Shown piece by piece: positions 21,959 to 32,844 of a stretch of DNA of 55,516 nucleotides (position 1 is the first letter of the stretch; every line of letters starts with the position of its first letter). Origin of the DNA: Paramacrobiotus richtersi (lineage: Eukaryota > Tardigrada > Eutardigrada > Parachela > Macrobiotidae). The translations under genes and the position numbers were made by a program. The stretch is from the NCBI GenBank assembly GCA_034698045.1, contig JAQGAU010000028.1, positions 1-55,516 on the forward strand. Direction: 5' to 3'. The notes under the pieces were generated by a model, which saw only the letters and a program-made list of their open reading frames with translations, was not told the DNA's origin and ran no database searches.

Positions 21959-22930
21959 ATGTTCTGGAAAACCATGGCCAGGCTGCATCCAACATATCGC
22001 AGCCAGACATTTAGTTCCAAAACGGTAATCACAGTTGTGGTTGGAGTAGCTATAGTGTTCATTCTATCGCTGCTTGGGCGCCAAATGTACTACAAGCACA
22101 TTGTAACGGATATGGTATCGTCGGAAAGATACAGCCGAAATCCGATCACTGTGGTGACGGCCTACTATGAAATTCCTTCAAAATATCAACACACCAAATA
22201 CATGGAATGGATTGAGAACTTTCTTCCTAATATTCCATGCCACTTGTTCATTTTCACCAGCAACTTGACACTGCGGAAACTGGCCGCATTCCGGAGCTCA
22301 TTTCTCGATCGAACCAGATTTAAGGTGAAAGAGCTGCACGAGCTGGAAGAATTTAGTAAAATGGAGCATTGGAAACGAATAAAGGAAACGGACAGGGAAG
22401 TTTATCACACTCCTGAGCTGTATGCAATCTGGAATCAAAAATGGCATTTCGTTCATGCTGCCATTCGAGAAAACGTCTTTCTCTCAGAGTATTTTATCTG
22501 GTGCGATATAGGCTCCTTTCGCGCACCCAGCCAGATACAAAACCTCAAGAAATTTCCCAGCCCGGACAGGAAAGAAAAATTTGGCGGGCAATCAAAGTTA
22601 ACGTTACTCATCATGAATCCCTTCGATGAACGAGTTGACTACATAAGCGAAAGCGGTCTGCCGTCCGCCAACCTTGGGAAAGGCAACGTGGACCACATCG
22701 GGGGAGGTTTAGCTGGTGGCCATTTTAGGGCTTGGAGATTGTGGTACACGAGATATTACGCGATGCAGAGCTTATTCTTTTTCGCTGGTTTAAATGCTGG
22801 AAAAGATCAGAATGTTATGAACGCTGTGGCGGTTCAGTATCCCAGTATTGTCCAACTGATCAAGCCGGAACCATATTTTAATGGCACTGGTGATCCTTGG
22901 TTCTATTTGCACTATTATTTTTCGACCTGA
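21959..22930 (+). CDS. HtrL/YibB-family type II membrane protein
   Basis: This is an intronless open frame; from the Met of MFWKTMARL it encodes 324 aa. The frame is open further upstream but without another ATG. Residues 22-40 form a signal anchor. The lumenal part opens with ITVVTAYYEIPSKYQHTKY and continues with WIENFLPNIPCHLFIFTS. Later it has YAIWNQKWHFVHAAI, YFIWCDIGSFR, HIGGGLAGG and DQNVMNAVAVQYP. This pattern is the HtrL_YibB family. In enterobacteria the founder lies among lipopolysaccharide-core genes, and animal members occur in nematodes. The fold is thought to be glycosyltransferase-like, and CDIGSF may serve as a D-x-D-like site; activity is unproven. Its place among Golgi glycosyltransferases supports a sugar-transfer role. 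Confidence 0.85.
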   Translation: MFWKTMARLHPTYRSQTFSSKTVITVVVGVAIVFILSLLGRQMYYKHIVTDMVSSERYSRNPITVVTAYYEIPSKYQHTKYMEWIENFLPNIPCHLFIFTSNLTLRKLAAFRSSFLDRTRFKVKELHELEEFSKMEHWKRIKETDREVYHTPELYAIWNQKWHFVHAAIRENVFLSEYFIWCDIGSFRAPSQIQNLKKFPSPDRKEKFGGQSKLTLLIMNPFDERVDYISESGLPSANLGKGNVDHIGGGLAGGHFRAWRLWYTRYYAMQSLFFFAGLNAGKDQNVMNAVAVQYPSIVQLIKPEPYFNGTGDPWFYLHYYFST

Positions 22931-23301
22931 TTACTTGATCTTCAGTGAGTTGTGAACAATGTGGACGTTAACTCGTTGACAGAACCTCTCTACTTGTATA
23001 ACTGTAAATATTTGTATTTGCGGCAACTGTTTTTGGCACTTATTGGGTGTTAATTTAGTCTATTTTCATTTTACTCAACTTCTCATGAATAACATCGTCC
23101 GAACATCATCTAATCTACGTTTTTTCGTTATTTGCCTGACTGCTGCAAGTACTAATGACGACGGAGCAATGATTTCCCCAATCTGGGAATCACACTGAAA
23201 TCTCCCTTTCTGTTATACACAACGGCCAACGAAGAGGTCAGATTAACCAAGCAGTCAGCGTCGATTCACTTTGGATAAAATAAAACATATTTTTCGCAAA
23301 G

Positions 23302-23475
23302 ATGATTTCCATGCTGATCAATTTGAGTTGGGCGGTCAGATTGACGTTTCTGCTGGTTGTGTACGGATTAAGCCGCTTCAGCTGCACTGCTAACTCCAGA
23401 AGTGGTAGGACGAAACTACTATCACTGCTACATTATTCTGTATTCGTTTTTACACGCGCGACTGCCTCGGTATGA
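23302..23475 (+). CDS. Possible signal-peptide exon or small secreted peptide
   Basis: A 57-codon frame begins MISMLINLSWAVRLTFLLVV and continues to a likely cleavage site near FSCTANS. A splice donor (AGTG|gtagga, phase 1) lies at about 23405, the same phase as the first exons of both lectin genes. I find no convincing downstream exon, so it may be an orphan exon or chance. Confidence 0.25.
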   Translation: MISMLINLSWAVRLTFLLVVYGLSRFSCTANSRSGRTKLLSLLHYSVFVFTRATASV

Positions 23476-23652
23476 CTGAAACAGCCGCGACGCTTTCAGC
23501 GCCATTACATATATGTTATTGCCGGTGCTTGCCACTGCTTGGAGAAGAAGCCGTGATGCCCGCAACACCATTAATTTTACAAGCATAACGAAGGCATTCC
23601 TCTGCTACGGGCAAAGAAACACGTGCTCTGACGTCACAGTAAGCTTCTGAAT

Positions 23653-23740
23653 ACCATAGTTGTCTATGGGACCGTTGTTGTTTATGGGACCGTTGTTGTC
23701 TATGGGACCGCTGTGCACAACGGTCCCACATACAACTACG
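23653..23740. repeat. 18-bp tandem array with inverted partner
   Basis: Three to four head-to-tail units of gttgtytatgggaccgtt are followed at once by an inverted version (acaacggtcccacatacaac). The transcript could fold into alternative hairpins. Confidence 0.75.
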
Positions 23741-25406
23741 GTAAACAAAATCCGCGTTTCCATCGGACTGTAGATACGTATTAGGTATCACAATGAACAG
23801 TATCAACATCAGAATTTGGCACGCACTACAGCGTAGAAACACGAGTTATGGTTAACAAACTTAGTTACATCGATCGGGTTTCGATACTATAATTAACTTA
23901 TCACCTTTCAGTCAGTACTAACAACAAAGTCTTGAATTTTAACAGCATATATCCAATATTTCGTTTGACACAAGTGTCGTAACCTCCGCTCCAGCGTATG
24001 TCGTCCAGCAAGATAGATTTCGGAATCTATCAAAGCTGATAAGCACAAACTGATTAATCGGTTAACTTAATCAAAACAATAAGCTAAACGAAAACCTTTC
24101 TTGCAGAAAAACTTGCGCAATAGATTAAAGAAGTTTATCAAAAAAGATGTATTTTTTCTCCTAGCAGTAAAACCGATGATCACTCACGCAAAATCTACAC
24201 GAGATGCACATCTCCAGATCACCTGTAACGCGTCTGTGTGTTTAATTTACGGTTCAGTCGAAAGATACATAGAAACACTAAACGTGCTCTCCTATAAAAA
24301 AGAATGCTAATAATAATTTAATGTTATATTTATAAATTTTTCGGTGTACTATGTAAGTACCACACAAGGAAGATTATATATATCTCCGCCGGCTGAGTGC
24401 CGGCCCCATTTCAACCAGTCGACAGCTCCGTGGTAAATAATTCGTAACTGATGTGCACCGGCAAGGCAAATTCGATAATTACAGCTGACACAAAGCCTCA
24501 TTTTATGCTTCCTTTGCCGATTAAGGAAGGTAAAAAGTTTATGCGGTATCGAATGTCTTAACTGGAATCTCTTGAATGCCGATAGCGAAAACAAATATTT
24601 CCGTAATTTCGTTATGTAATTTTTTCCATTTCGTTATTGTAACATACTGTAGTAGGAAATTACAGAGAAATGCCGCTGCCTTTCAGTATGATGAACTATG
24701 GAAATATTATATTTCTGCCACAATGCTATATTAGAGACAGATCCCAATTTAACCGGTATACAATTACTATCACCATGCCTCACGTGCGTACGGTTTTCCT
24801 TTTCATGTTACAGTCCGGTTATTATGTGCTTGTCGTAAATTCATCGCCTTTGCAAACTGCCGCTCTGTGTGGTTATTATTGTCAAGCTTCTGATCCTGCC
24901 AATCCAGCGTGAGGAAGCGTAAAGCAAATCTATTCACAGTGGTCAGGGGGATCAACTTACCGACGGCAACGCAAATATATCATGAAATTTTGAATCAGTT
25001 AAGTTGAAATGTGTGGCTCCCTTCCCATTAGGCGTCGTCCATAAATTACGTAACGGCCGGGGGTGGGTGGGTAGGGTGACTAGGGTCGCAAAATCCCGCA
25101 AAATCGCAAATACTCTACTCCCCAAGACCGCGCTACATAATCTATGGATGCTCTCTTGCTCCCTGGTATCAGTGAACAAAGGTCGAGCATCTTCATATTT
25201 TGCCACGAAAGTGGCTGACGTCGAATGTATCCGCTGGCCCAAGACGTAAGCCGCAGTTTACACGTGCTACGCCAAGGCATTGCCCTACAACACGCCATGT
25301 AACACGTGACTTATTTTCGCAGTGGCGTCACAGTAAGCACGACTGATTAGTAGAACCCGTAGACTTCGTATTCTTGTCTCAGACTTCTATAACTGATCTT
25401 CCTTAT

Positions 25407-25715
25407 TCAACATGAACAATTAATAGCATCGCCTGAGCCATCACCGACAACAGGATACGGGTAACGCCGGAACTGTACGGACAACTGTGTGTGACACCAG
25501 TATTCGATCGATGACGGGATAAGAACGCGGTATGGCTGTTTAAAATCTGGAATCGGAAGGACTTTAACGTCCCAACATACATGGAACAGCTGATACCGTT
25601 TAAGGACATCGGTAACCGCTACGAGTTCCGGAGCAAACAGAGGATCGAGGCGCATGCAAAGCGCACTCCAGCGCACATTTCGCCCTGACCGCATTACAGC
25701 GAAGATTTCATCCAA
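25407..25715 (-). CDS. Unidentified open frame, 102 codons
   Basis: It starts MDEIFAVMRSGRNVRWSALC and has a balanced, protein-like composition (LDPLFAPELVAVTDVLKRYQ). There is no anchor and no family motif that I recognise. The frame is open a little upstream of the ATG and then hits a stop. It could be a degraded gene, one exon of a split gene, or chance. Confidence 0.25.
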   Translation of the reverse strand: MDEIFAVMRSGRNVRWSALCMRLDPLFAPELVAVTDVLKRYQLFHVCWDVKVLPIPDFKQPYRVLIPSSIEYWCHTQLSVQFRRYPYPVVGDGSGDAINCSC

Positions 25716-26827
25716 AGTTGGCCGATGGGAGAACCGTTCCGAGAACAGCCATAGCGTTCACTCTCTGCAACTCAACACTTAAAGGCTGGTAAATGTATTT
25801 TTGGCTCGCTTCTCTCCCATGTCCTGGCGACTCTTCTTCGCCGAGGTGATTCCCCCTGAATACGAGAAGCGGCAGTGCAACCGGGGAACAGTTATTACGG
25901 GGTCATGTGCTTATTTTTGATAACTCTGTAAAAATAAGAAATTATTAGAGACAAGGTCAACAATAATTATTGTCAAAACTTGACATGACTGTTCTGCTCA
26001 GCCTAACCCGTACTAGTTTGTGGTCTGAGAGATCATTTATGTGGCAAAGCGTAGTTGAAAAACTCAGTATAAAATATCTTTTAGAACTGAATTGTGATAT
26101 GAGGAAACCGCAACAAAAAAACCAACTGCCATTACATTTTCGAACCTAAAGTTTAATATGATATGGCCTTGTACTAGTGTGTTTTTGGTGATTTTTTTGC
26201 GTTGGCGACTAATAGTACAGCAACCCAGGTTAATCACCGTGATAAAAAGTGCCATGGACTCCGTCAACCTATTCAACAATCTTGATAAAGCTTATCGCTG
26301 TATGCTTAATACCTAGTCGCTTTTTTCGCAGTTTGTAAACAATCCTATCGTACACAGTCTCTGCTAACATATTGTAATTCTTCAAACAGGCTGTTAAAGA
26401 ATCAGGTTGACATTTGGCGATTAGTAGCGCGTTCACTTTGTAATACAACGGTTTTTATCAGCATCCTAAAATAAAAAACAACAGTCAACTATCAGCTAGA
26501 GCAAGCAGTACCGATTTAAAGCTGCTTAACATGCATAGCGGCGCCTTTTTTCGAAAGCAGTCGATATTCGAAATCATCCGAAAAGGAATACTGTATCCTG
26601 GAGAACAGACGTTTCAGTCAGCTTAGTCGCAGTAAAGCCCGTGTAGAGGAACTGTTGAACCAGACAGCTCTTCAGTTAGATTTCACTGAGTTGGAACTGT
26701 GAACCACTCACTTAATAAAAACAATTTGGCAAGCTAAACGGTAAGGGGCATCAAACCCTGATGTTCTGTACTCATTTTGACAATTTGACTGTTCTGCGCA
26801 GTCTTACTATGAAAATCGCAAGGCATT

Positions 26828-26890
26828 TGAATTCCGCTATTTCAGCGGAATTCCAAAATTCCACGGAATCCACGAATTCCAAATTCCAGT
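26828..26890. repeat. AATTCC-rich segment with hairpin
   Basis: The sequence attccgctatttcagcggaat forms an 8-bp stem with a 5-base loop. It is followed by several spaced copies of aattcca and ggaattcc. Confidence 0.6.
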
Positions 26891-27290
26891 TCAAAGCAAA
26901 CCGCTTGAAACGGGATTGGAAATTGCATGGAAATTAATTCCCCAAGTCTCTGTGCCCCGCCTGGTGGTTACTTTTGCAGCGAAAACATTAAATTTTGTCA
27001 TCCGTTGTAATGTCGTTAGCATTTATCAACAGAGAGGTACCGTGATCGATAGGGCACTTAGCAACTGGGATCCTCAGATCCTGTCCTCAGATTACGCCCA
27101 AACAAAACTGCAAAGACGGGTGTAGTTATTATTGTAGAACTCTGGCGCATAATACATCACCCATACTTGTCGTAATTCAACACACTGTGATCTTCTGCGG
27201 TATTATAATATCTGATATATTTCGCTACTTCCTGCAGTAACGTAACAGCACATTTTACTCTTGCAAATTTTGCTCGACATATCCATATCC

Positions 27291-30132
27291 ATGTTTGTTG
27301 GCACAATGAAGCGCTGGAGCTACTTCCTTATTGCAATGCTGGCAGCACAACCAATCCACGGTAATCAGCTTGTTGTCTAAGGGCGGCGGTAGGGCTGATT
27401 GGAGATCGTGGGAAAAAAAGCTGAGCAGATTTAAAACAGGAAAATCTGTAGGGGTGCTAACCGTGTCGGCGTGGGCTCTATATTCTGTAACTTCCCTTTA
27501 GTCTCCCGGCATGGAGATTTGCGTGATGGTTGTACGCTGTATGGGTGCAGGCTGCACCGTGCAGCCATAACGTAATCTGCAGACTACAGGAACAAGTTGC
27601 AAAGCGCAACGTAATTCCCCTTTCACATGGATACCAGCTTTTGACCGTGACCTCTTTCGGGCAGGGCTTTGGTATAGCGTACTTTGATCATTAACGTGTT
27701 TGTTTACAAGGAAGAACTGTTCTTCCCATGTTCCGATACTGGGTTGGGTGCATGCGAGGGAGCGAGACAGTGTTTTACAGCTCATTTTAGCTCAGATCTT
27801 GCAGTTAGTATTGTTAGGAGTGAGGCATTGAGCCGGGGGGTCAGGCTGTGTGACACTAGGTTGGGGGTTCTAGAGCTCAGAATCTACTCGGGGATTAATT
27901 TTTAGCCAAAGCGAAGCGGGTCCTCTACACTCAGAGTGAGACAAAACGGGTTTCGTGTTGTGTCCCGCTCGGTTTGTCGAGATAAAAATAAGAAAAAAAT
28001 ACTTATTACGGAAATTACTGAAGAACTGTGTTGATGTTTAAACAAATTAACCATTTGGGCCGTGTGCTCCTTCGCTTCGGTCCTTCAGTGCAGCCATCAC
28101 CAAGTGCACTTATCTAGTTAACGAATGATTTAAAACATGCATACCCCACAAAAACCTAACAGAAATGTTAATTTTCAAGGGCAAGCCCGCGAACAGCCTA
28201 ACGGGATTTGGGCCAACGATAATGTCGACCTTCCTTCCCGCCAGGCCGGTAGCCCCGCAGGAATCCCCACAGGAAGCCCCGCAGGAAGCCCTACAGGAAG
28301 CCGCCCCGCAAATGCTGACAACTTTGACTACACGGGTTTGTTGACTAATCTTACAAAGATTATGACGGACCAGCTACAATCACTGCGGAACGACACTCAG
28401 TTTATGGCGACCAAAGTTAACAAATCGTCGGCAGATGTAAAGTCGATGCTCGCCAAACTTGGCAATCTGGACACCAGCCTGTTCCTGGCAACGTCTGGAG
28501 AAGCAAATTGCCCCAGGGATTCGTTCTTTGATCTTCCGGGCAGAAGGTTTCCTTTAGGTAACGTCTATTACGCGCTGACAGATCATTTTTAGAAATATTT
28601 TGAATTCCCACATGACAAAGGGCGGCACGAGATTTTACTCTCCAGCAATGCTCGTCTTTTGCCTGTAACTACAGCTAAATATTACTTTATTGTGGAAAAA
28701 TGGTAGATATTCCCATGAGTTCGTGGATAGCAGAAACATTCTTGGATAAAATCCCCAAGATAAGTGAAAGCATAGTCACCAGTGCTACCGCCTTTGCATG
28801 ACAGCGTACTGTGTTCGCGGTTGGTGTATTACAAATCCACCGTGCTCGGCAAGTCAGTATAGTACGCCTGTGTGATTCAGTCACTGGTGGTTTTCGGCGC
28901 AGGGTCCACTTTTTCTTGGTCGCCCAATAAAGAGCCGCGTGGTATCGCATTTATAAGGCTTCAGAGCCGAGAGAAGTCGGATTCTGCGCCACAAATCCCC
29001 GTAAGGGAAAGCATTAGAAGAACCCGTGAGCACAGAGCGCTGTCATGCAAGGGCGATGGCAGCACTGACTAAAAATGACTTCCTGTTATATACTGCATTG
29101 CCGTTCTTGGAATTCTGTCTCAGGCCTCCCCAAACTCATAAGGACTTGAAACTATTAGTTAAAATGGTTTAGCATTTCAGTATAATTACAGGCAACAGAA
29201 GAAACTTATTGGATGTAAAATCTCGTGCCGTCTCCGTGTGAGGCGTACCTTTCTCTGAAGTACATTTGTTGACGATTTCTGAACTAAGTCATGTGTAAAT
29301 AACATGATTGCGCTTGAGACCAATCAGCTCGTTGCAGTTAGTGGTAGGTCACATGTCAGAAGGATAATTCGGTAACACTAGAAAATTTAAAAATAAATAC
29401 CGTGGGATAACAGTTTAACGTTGACGGTAGAACAACTACGTTGCACGTTTGAATCTCCGTTATTGCAGTGGGCACATTACGGTCAAATGAGCGACTTTAC
29501 GCGGGTGAGAAATTCTGCTCGAACAGCGGCCAGACATGCCTTGCCATAGGTCGTAACGGCCACGGTATGGTCCTATACAACACTGTGTCGCATCAAATAT
29601 TGTGGTCAATGACTCGCGAAGAAGGGGACATAGGATCCTGTGATTTTATCCATATGGAACCGAACGGATGCGGATCACTTTTATACATCTATAGAGGTGC
29701 AAACTTTGCACCGTGGTGGCAGTGGGGCCAACGCTGCGGTAAGACTTTGAATTCGCTTTCTAACTGCAATTGTTTCTGGTAAACAAGTCTGGCTGACCGG
29801 GGCCAACTTTGCGGCAAGAGTCACCTACCTTACCTTTAATAAAGCGGGAATTCAAACAAAGTGTGCATTTCGCGAAAGTTCATTTATGGCAACGGTAATG
29901 TTATAAACTTCATGTATAGTAGTTAACTTACTTATTGCGGGTGAAAAGCAGCACAACAACTTGCAGTTGCTCACACTGAGATAATTATTCTGTCTACCAA
30001 CCATTCATAGGCTGGCGATGCTGACATTTTGGTTTTGTAGGGAGGGAACTCACGTTCACTCAGGACGGCCATCTGTGTTTTGGAGAAGGAGGCCGTTGCA
30101 CTTGGGATTCTAAAACTAATAAGCAGACTTGA
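27291..30132 (+). CDS. Secreted bulb-type (B-lectin) lectin 1
   Basis: There are three exons: 27291-27360 (or Met at 27306), 29469-29738 and 30041-30132, giving 143 aa. Junctions CACG|gtaatc to attgcag|TGGGC and TGCG|gtaaga to ttttgtag|GGAGG are both phase 1. Exon 1 is a signal peptide (KRWSYFLIAMLAAQPIH). The mature part is one bulb-type lectin domain: LRSNERLYAGEKF, then TCLAIGRNGHGMVLYNTVS with HQILWSM, then CDFIHMEPNGCGSLLYIYRG, then ELTFTQDGHLCFGE. The three repeats each have the beta-prism II pattern of a hydrophobic strand, a D/N-G turn and x-LY or x-LC. This fold binds mannose in plants, fish and some invertebrates through QxDxNxVxY sites; here the canonical Q-D-N-Y set is degenerate, so binding may differ. 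The protein is secreted and may act on surface or microbial glycans. Confidence 0.8.
28137..28592 (+). CDS. Gag-like or coiled-coil open frame inside lectin 1 intron
   Basis: An uninterrupted 151-codon frame from a true ATG lies in the first intron of lectin 1, on the same strand. The first third is polar and ends in a tandem run of GSPAG/GSPTG (28251-28310, a 12-bp DNA repeat). Then comes a predicted helix (LTKIMTDQLQSLRNDTQFMA) of coiled-coil type. There is no zinc knuckle or polymerase. It could be a fragment of a retroelement gag or a nested host gene. A comparable frame sits in the lectin 2 intron (34914-35255). Confidence 0.35.
   Translation: MHTPQKPNRNVNFQGQAREQPNGIWANDNVDLPSRQAGSPAGIPTGSPAGSPTGSRPANADNFDYTGLLTNLTKIMTDQLQSLRNDTQFMATKVNKSSADVKSMLAKLGNLDTSLFLATSGEANCPRDSFFDLPGRRFPLGNVYYALTDHF
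28623..29230. mobile_element. TIR element (MITE-like) inside lectin 1 intron
   Basis: The left end cggcacgagattttac plus ttgcctgtaactac, and the right end reverse-complemented cggcacgagattttac plus ttgcctgtaattat, form imperfect inverted repeats of about 60 bases around about 490 bases without coding capacity. The target-site duplication is not clear. Confidence 0.55.
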
Positions 30133-30801
30133 CAGGGCTCTGAATACAGCACAAGGTTTTATTGCATACAATACTGTCGGCTATCTAGAATGTAACACAG
30201 TGTCAGAACTGCATGTAACGAAAAAAAACCACGGGTGCAGTAGCTGCGCTGACATTTTTTGCTGCTTTGGCATCTATGTATTTCTGTGTCGTACTTCGTC
30301 TCGATCGATCGCTTTTCCGAAAACAGACATGGACGGACTTACAATTGTTAGAGACACTGAAACAAAGGCCGCAATCAGCAGCCAATTTCCACAAAATTAT
30401 AATCTAGATCTTTTTGCAGCAGAGTCTGACTGGTTAGCGTAACCAATGGGCGAAATATTGCAATGCCGTCATGTGGAACGATGTGGAATGAATAACAGAG
30501 GTTTCCTAATTCTTCGAAGCGGCTACCAATAACACAGCAATTCTAGCGGTCGTACACTGGCAACAGCGATAACATAATCTTATGGCATATGAACCCTTGC
30601 ACTATACAGTTACTAGGAGGTTAATATTTTCGCACGCTAAGGGTTCTGAGTACTCAGATGCTGTAATAAAATTTCAGATAAGTTTTACTGTCTTATTTCA
30701 ATCCGCCAAGTTTTTCTGTGAACCTTTGTCACCCTTTGGCCTTCGTCATCTTTGGAGCATCAAAGCCTGTGGGTAGATTCGACATTGTAGTCCTGTCAGC
30801 A
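30133..30801. other. Intergenic region after lectin 1
   Basis: Nothing is identifiable. The open frame running on from lectin exon 3 in another register has no motif. Confidence 0.35.
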
Positions 30802-32844
30802 ATGGAAAATAGGAAACTCCTCACTGCAGCAGTACTGGTCGTATGCATAACTGCGGGTAAGCGTTAAAAGTGTAGAAGAGCTATCAGGCATCTTGATGGT
30901 ATATACTAACTGCAGGCAGGAGTCCGCAAGAAAATTTTGTTGATCAAATTTCTTTCAAATAACTGACCATTCTGTGAAATAATCTGTTGGCACCTTCAGC
31001 TCATAAATGTACCCCTCCGAAAACCAAGCAATCATAAACCAAAACAGAATATGTTTGAAAAGAGGCTTCCTGCCTGAAGACCAAGCTAGAAGCAAATACA
31101 TCGAAAGCAGAGCGAGTGGTTCGACTTATTTTTTACGAAAAAGCTTTCCATGCACTTGAAACTCGATTTTTTCTTTCGTCCCTGTAAAATCAAACACTTT
31201 CCACATATTCTCTTGAACAAACTCGATTCTAAGAATGGAAGATTCTGGTTCTGTGCAGTTGTTTGTTTATTTGCAGTGCAGACACATTTCCTTCTCACCC
31301 AGCCCGTACCTGATGTTGTTGTTGTTAATTGATATTTTTGCATTTGTTTATGTCAGAACTGTTTTGCTTCTTCCATTTTGTGCTCATTCTTCAGTTCTGC
31401 TAAAGTTCTCGAAAAGGGGGGCTGAAAGGCGTTCGCCCAGGTATCACCACTTTGTCGCCATCAAATTAATAATAATAATTATTAACCCAAAAGAGCCGGC
31501 TACCAGAAGGAGAGCTCAGTTCTGCTGAAAAATTATTTTTCATCTCGCAAGGCAGACGACGGTCTACCCGTAACATTTTAATCGGTTTCATACGCTGCTT
31601 ACAGGGTGTATCTAAAACGTGGCGACCACGGACGTGGTTGTGGTCGGCTGTGGTTGTGGTTTCCGGTGACCTTGTGGTCGACGGTGGCTGTGGCTTGCTG
31701 TGATCTTTGGTGGCCGTAAGTGGTCGACAGTGGTCGTGGTTGAATGTGGTCGAGATCTGCCGTTCTGTGTTCAGCGTGATCGCCGTTCCGATTTTACTGC
31801 TTTGTAACTTAACGCTTCTGAAGCTGTCTGAATTCGTTCGTTCCACTTTATTCTTATTGAAAGAAATACTGTTGTTAAATCAAACGCTTACGGCACCGCT
31901 GGTCTGCCTTTGCGTAACATGTCAAATCTGCTAGCATATAGTAGTATGGTTTTTTAACGTGTACAGATGTGGAGTAACTGAAGAAGTAGTTGACATTTAT
32001 CCATAACAAGCCCTGATCTGAAGGGAACTAGCTTAAATCCCTGCATGTCCATTCCCCAAAATCTTATTTTATTATAACGCTCAAATTCTCGGCTGACTAA
32101 ACCCGTCTTAGGCAAGTGACCCGAACAGTTATACCAAACACTCTTCTTGGCATGTCTAGGTACAGTGTACTAACTGTATGCTAGCACGTTTGACATGTTA
32201 TGCAAAGGCAAACCTTCAATAAACCACCTTACCTTCAATTAAAATAAAGTAGAAGCCGACTGAAAATGGACGTGCAACTGTCCAACTACCAGCACGACTG
32301 GACAAGCAACAAAATCTGGACCTACGAACAAGTTCAGAGTCCAGACAGCTTCAGAAACGTTATGGGACAAAGCGGTAAAATCAGAGCGGTGATTATGCTG
32401 AACACTGAACGGCAGATTTTGACCGCATTCAACCACTGCTGTCGACCACCAAAGATCACAGCAAACCACAACGACCGTCGACCGTCGACCACAAGGTCAC
32501 CGGAAACCACAACAACAGCCGACCACAACCACGTCCGTGGTCGCCACGTTTGAGATACACCCCTGCTTACACGAGGTCTTCTACGGTTTTTAGGAAGCGC
32601 AGTATACAATACTGTGGATGATTTCGATCCGTTTCCGGCAAGACAGGTTGGCCCTGGGAGAGGCGAAAGCTATGAAAACGCTACATTCAGAACGAACGGC
32701 ATGAACAGTTTGCCACTAAAGTCCTTGGATGGAGACAGTGGTGGAAAGGGTACAGCGGTTCGGCAACAGGGCTCTCAAATACTGGAAGTGCTGGTTCTGA
32801 ACTTTCTGCCCTTTGGCTATAAGTTCTTGATGTATGGTTTTTGA
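30802..32844 (+). CDS. Possible small secreted protein, two exons
   Basis: Exon 1 (30802-30856) encodes a clean signal peptide (MENRKLLTAAVLVVCITA) and ends with a strong donor GCGG|gtaagc in phase 1. Exon 2 (32594-32844) follows acceptor ggtttttag|GAAGC in matching phase and stays open for 82 codons to a stop, giving 101 aa. The mature part begins SAVYNTVDDFDPFPARQVGP, has an ENATF glycosylation sequon, no Cys pairs, and a hydrophobic end. I do not recognise it. The intron contains the foldback transposon (31603-32564), which ends only about 30 bases before the acceptor. The first exon resembles those of the lectin genes in length and phase, so it may derive from one. Confidence 0.4.
31603..32564. 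mobile_element. Foldback transposon with about 230-bp inverted arms
   Basis: The element runs from AGGGTGTATCTAAAACGTGG to the inverse CCACGTTTGAGATACACCCCT. The arms (31603-31834 and 32336-32564) are long imperfect inverted copies rich in gtggtcg units; they share cgtggtcgccac, tttccggtgacct, gaacggcagat and gaagctgtctg. The same six bases gcttac flank both ends (31597-31602 and 32565-32570), a likely target-site duplication. With the ends read as CAGGG and CCCTG it resembles hAT-type termini, but the core has no transposase. A related arm-only fragment is at 44386-44470. Confidence 0.8.

Larger units (their letters stand above)
22931..27290. other. Intergenic region with repeats and weak open frames
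   Basis: About 4.3 kb contains no gene I can support firmly. It contains an 18-bp tandem array (23653-23712), TE-like sequence at about 25017-25130 (gtccataaattacgtaacg), an AATTCC-rich hairpin segment (26828-26890), and a short open frame with a good signal peptide (23302-23475). An unidentified protein-like frame lies at 25407-25715 on the minus strand. Confidence 0.4.

Noticed and set aside
14566-22930. Recent horizontal transfer of the enzyme genes from bacteria
   Set aside because: GT92, GT31, FUT8 and GT7 are standard animal families with animal-type anchors. The HtrL/YibB and FkbM families also occur in bacteria, but here they have an anchor, and FkbM has introns, so any transfer would be old.
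24349-24594. Possible third bulb-lectin relic on the minus strand (SIPHKLF and HGAVDWLKWG resemble lectin segments)
   Set aside because: The similarity is limited to a few residues, the spacing does not fit and no splice sites match.
25004-25249. Open frames on both strands around gtccataaattacgtaacg
   Set aside because: This kind of sequence recurs in invertebrate transposons and yields spurious protein matches; I could not define an element.
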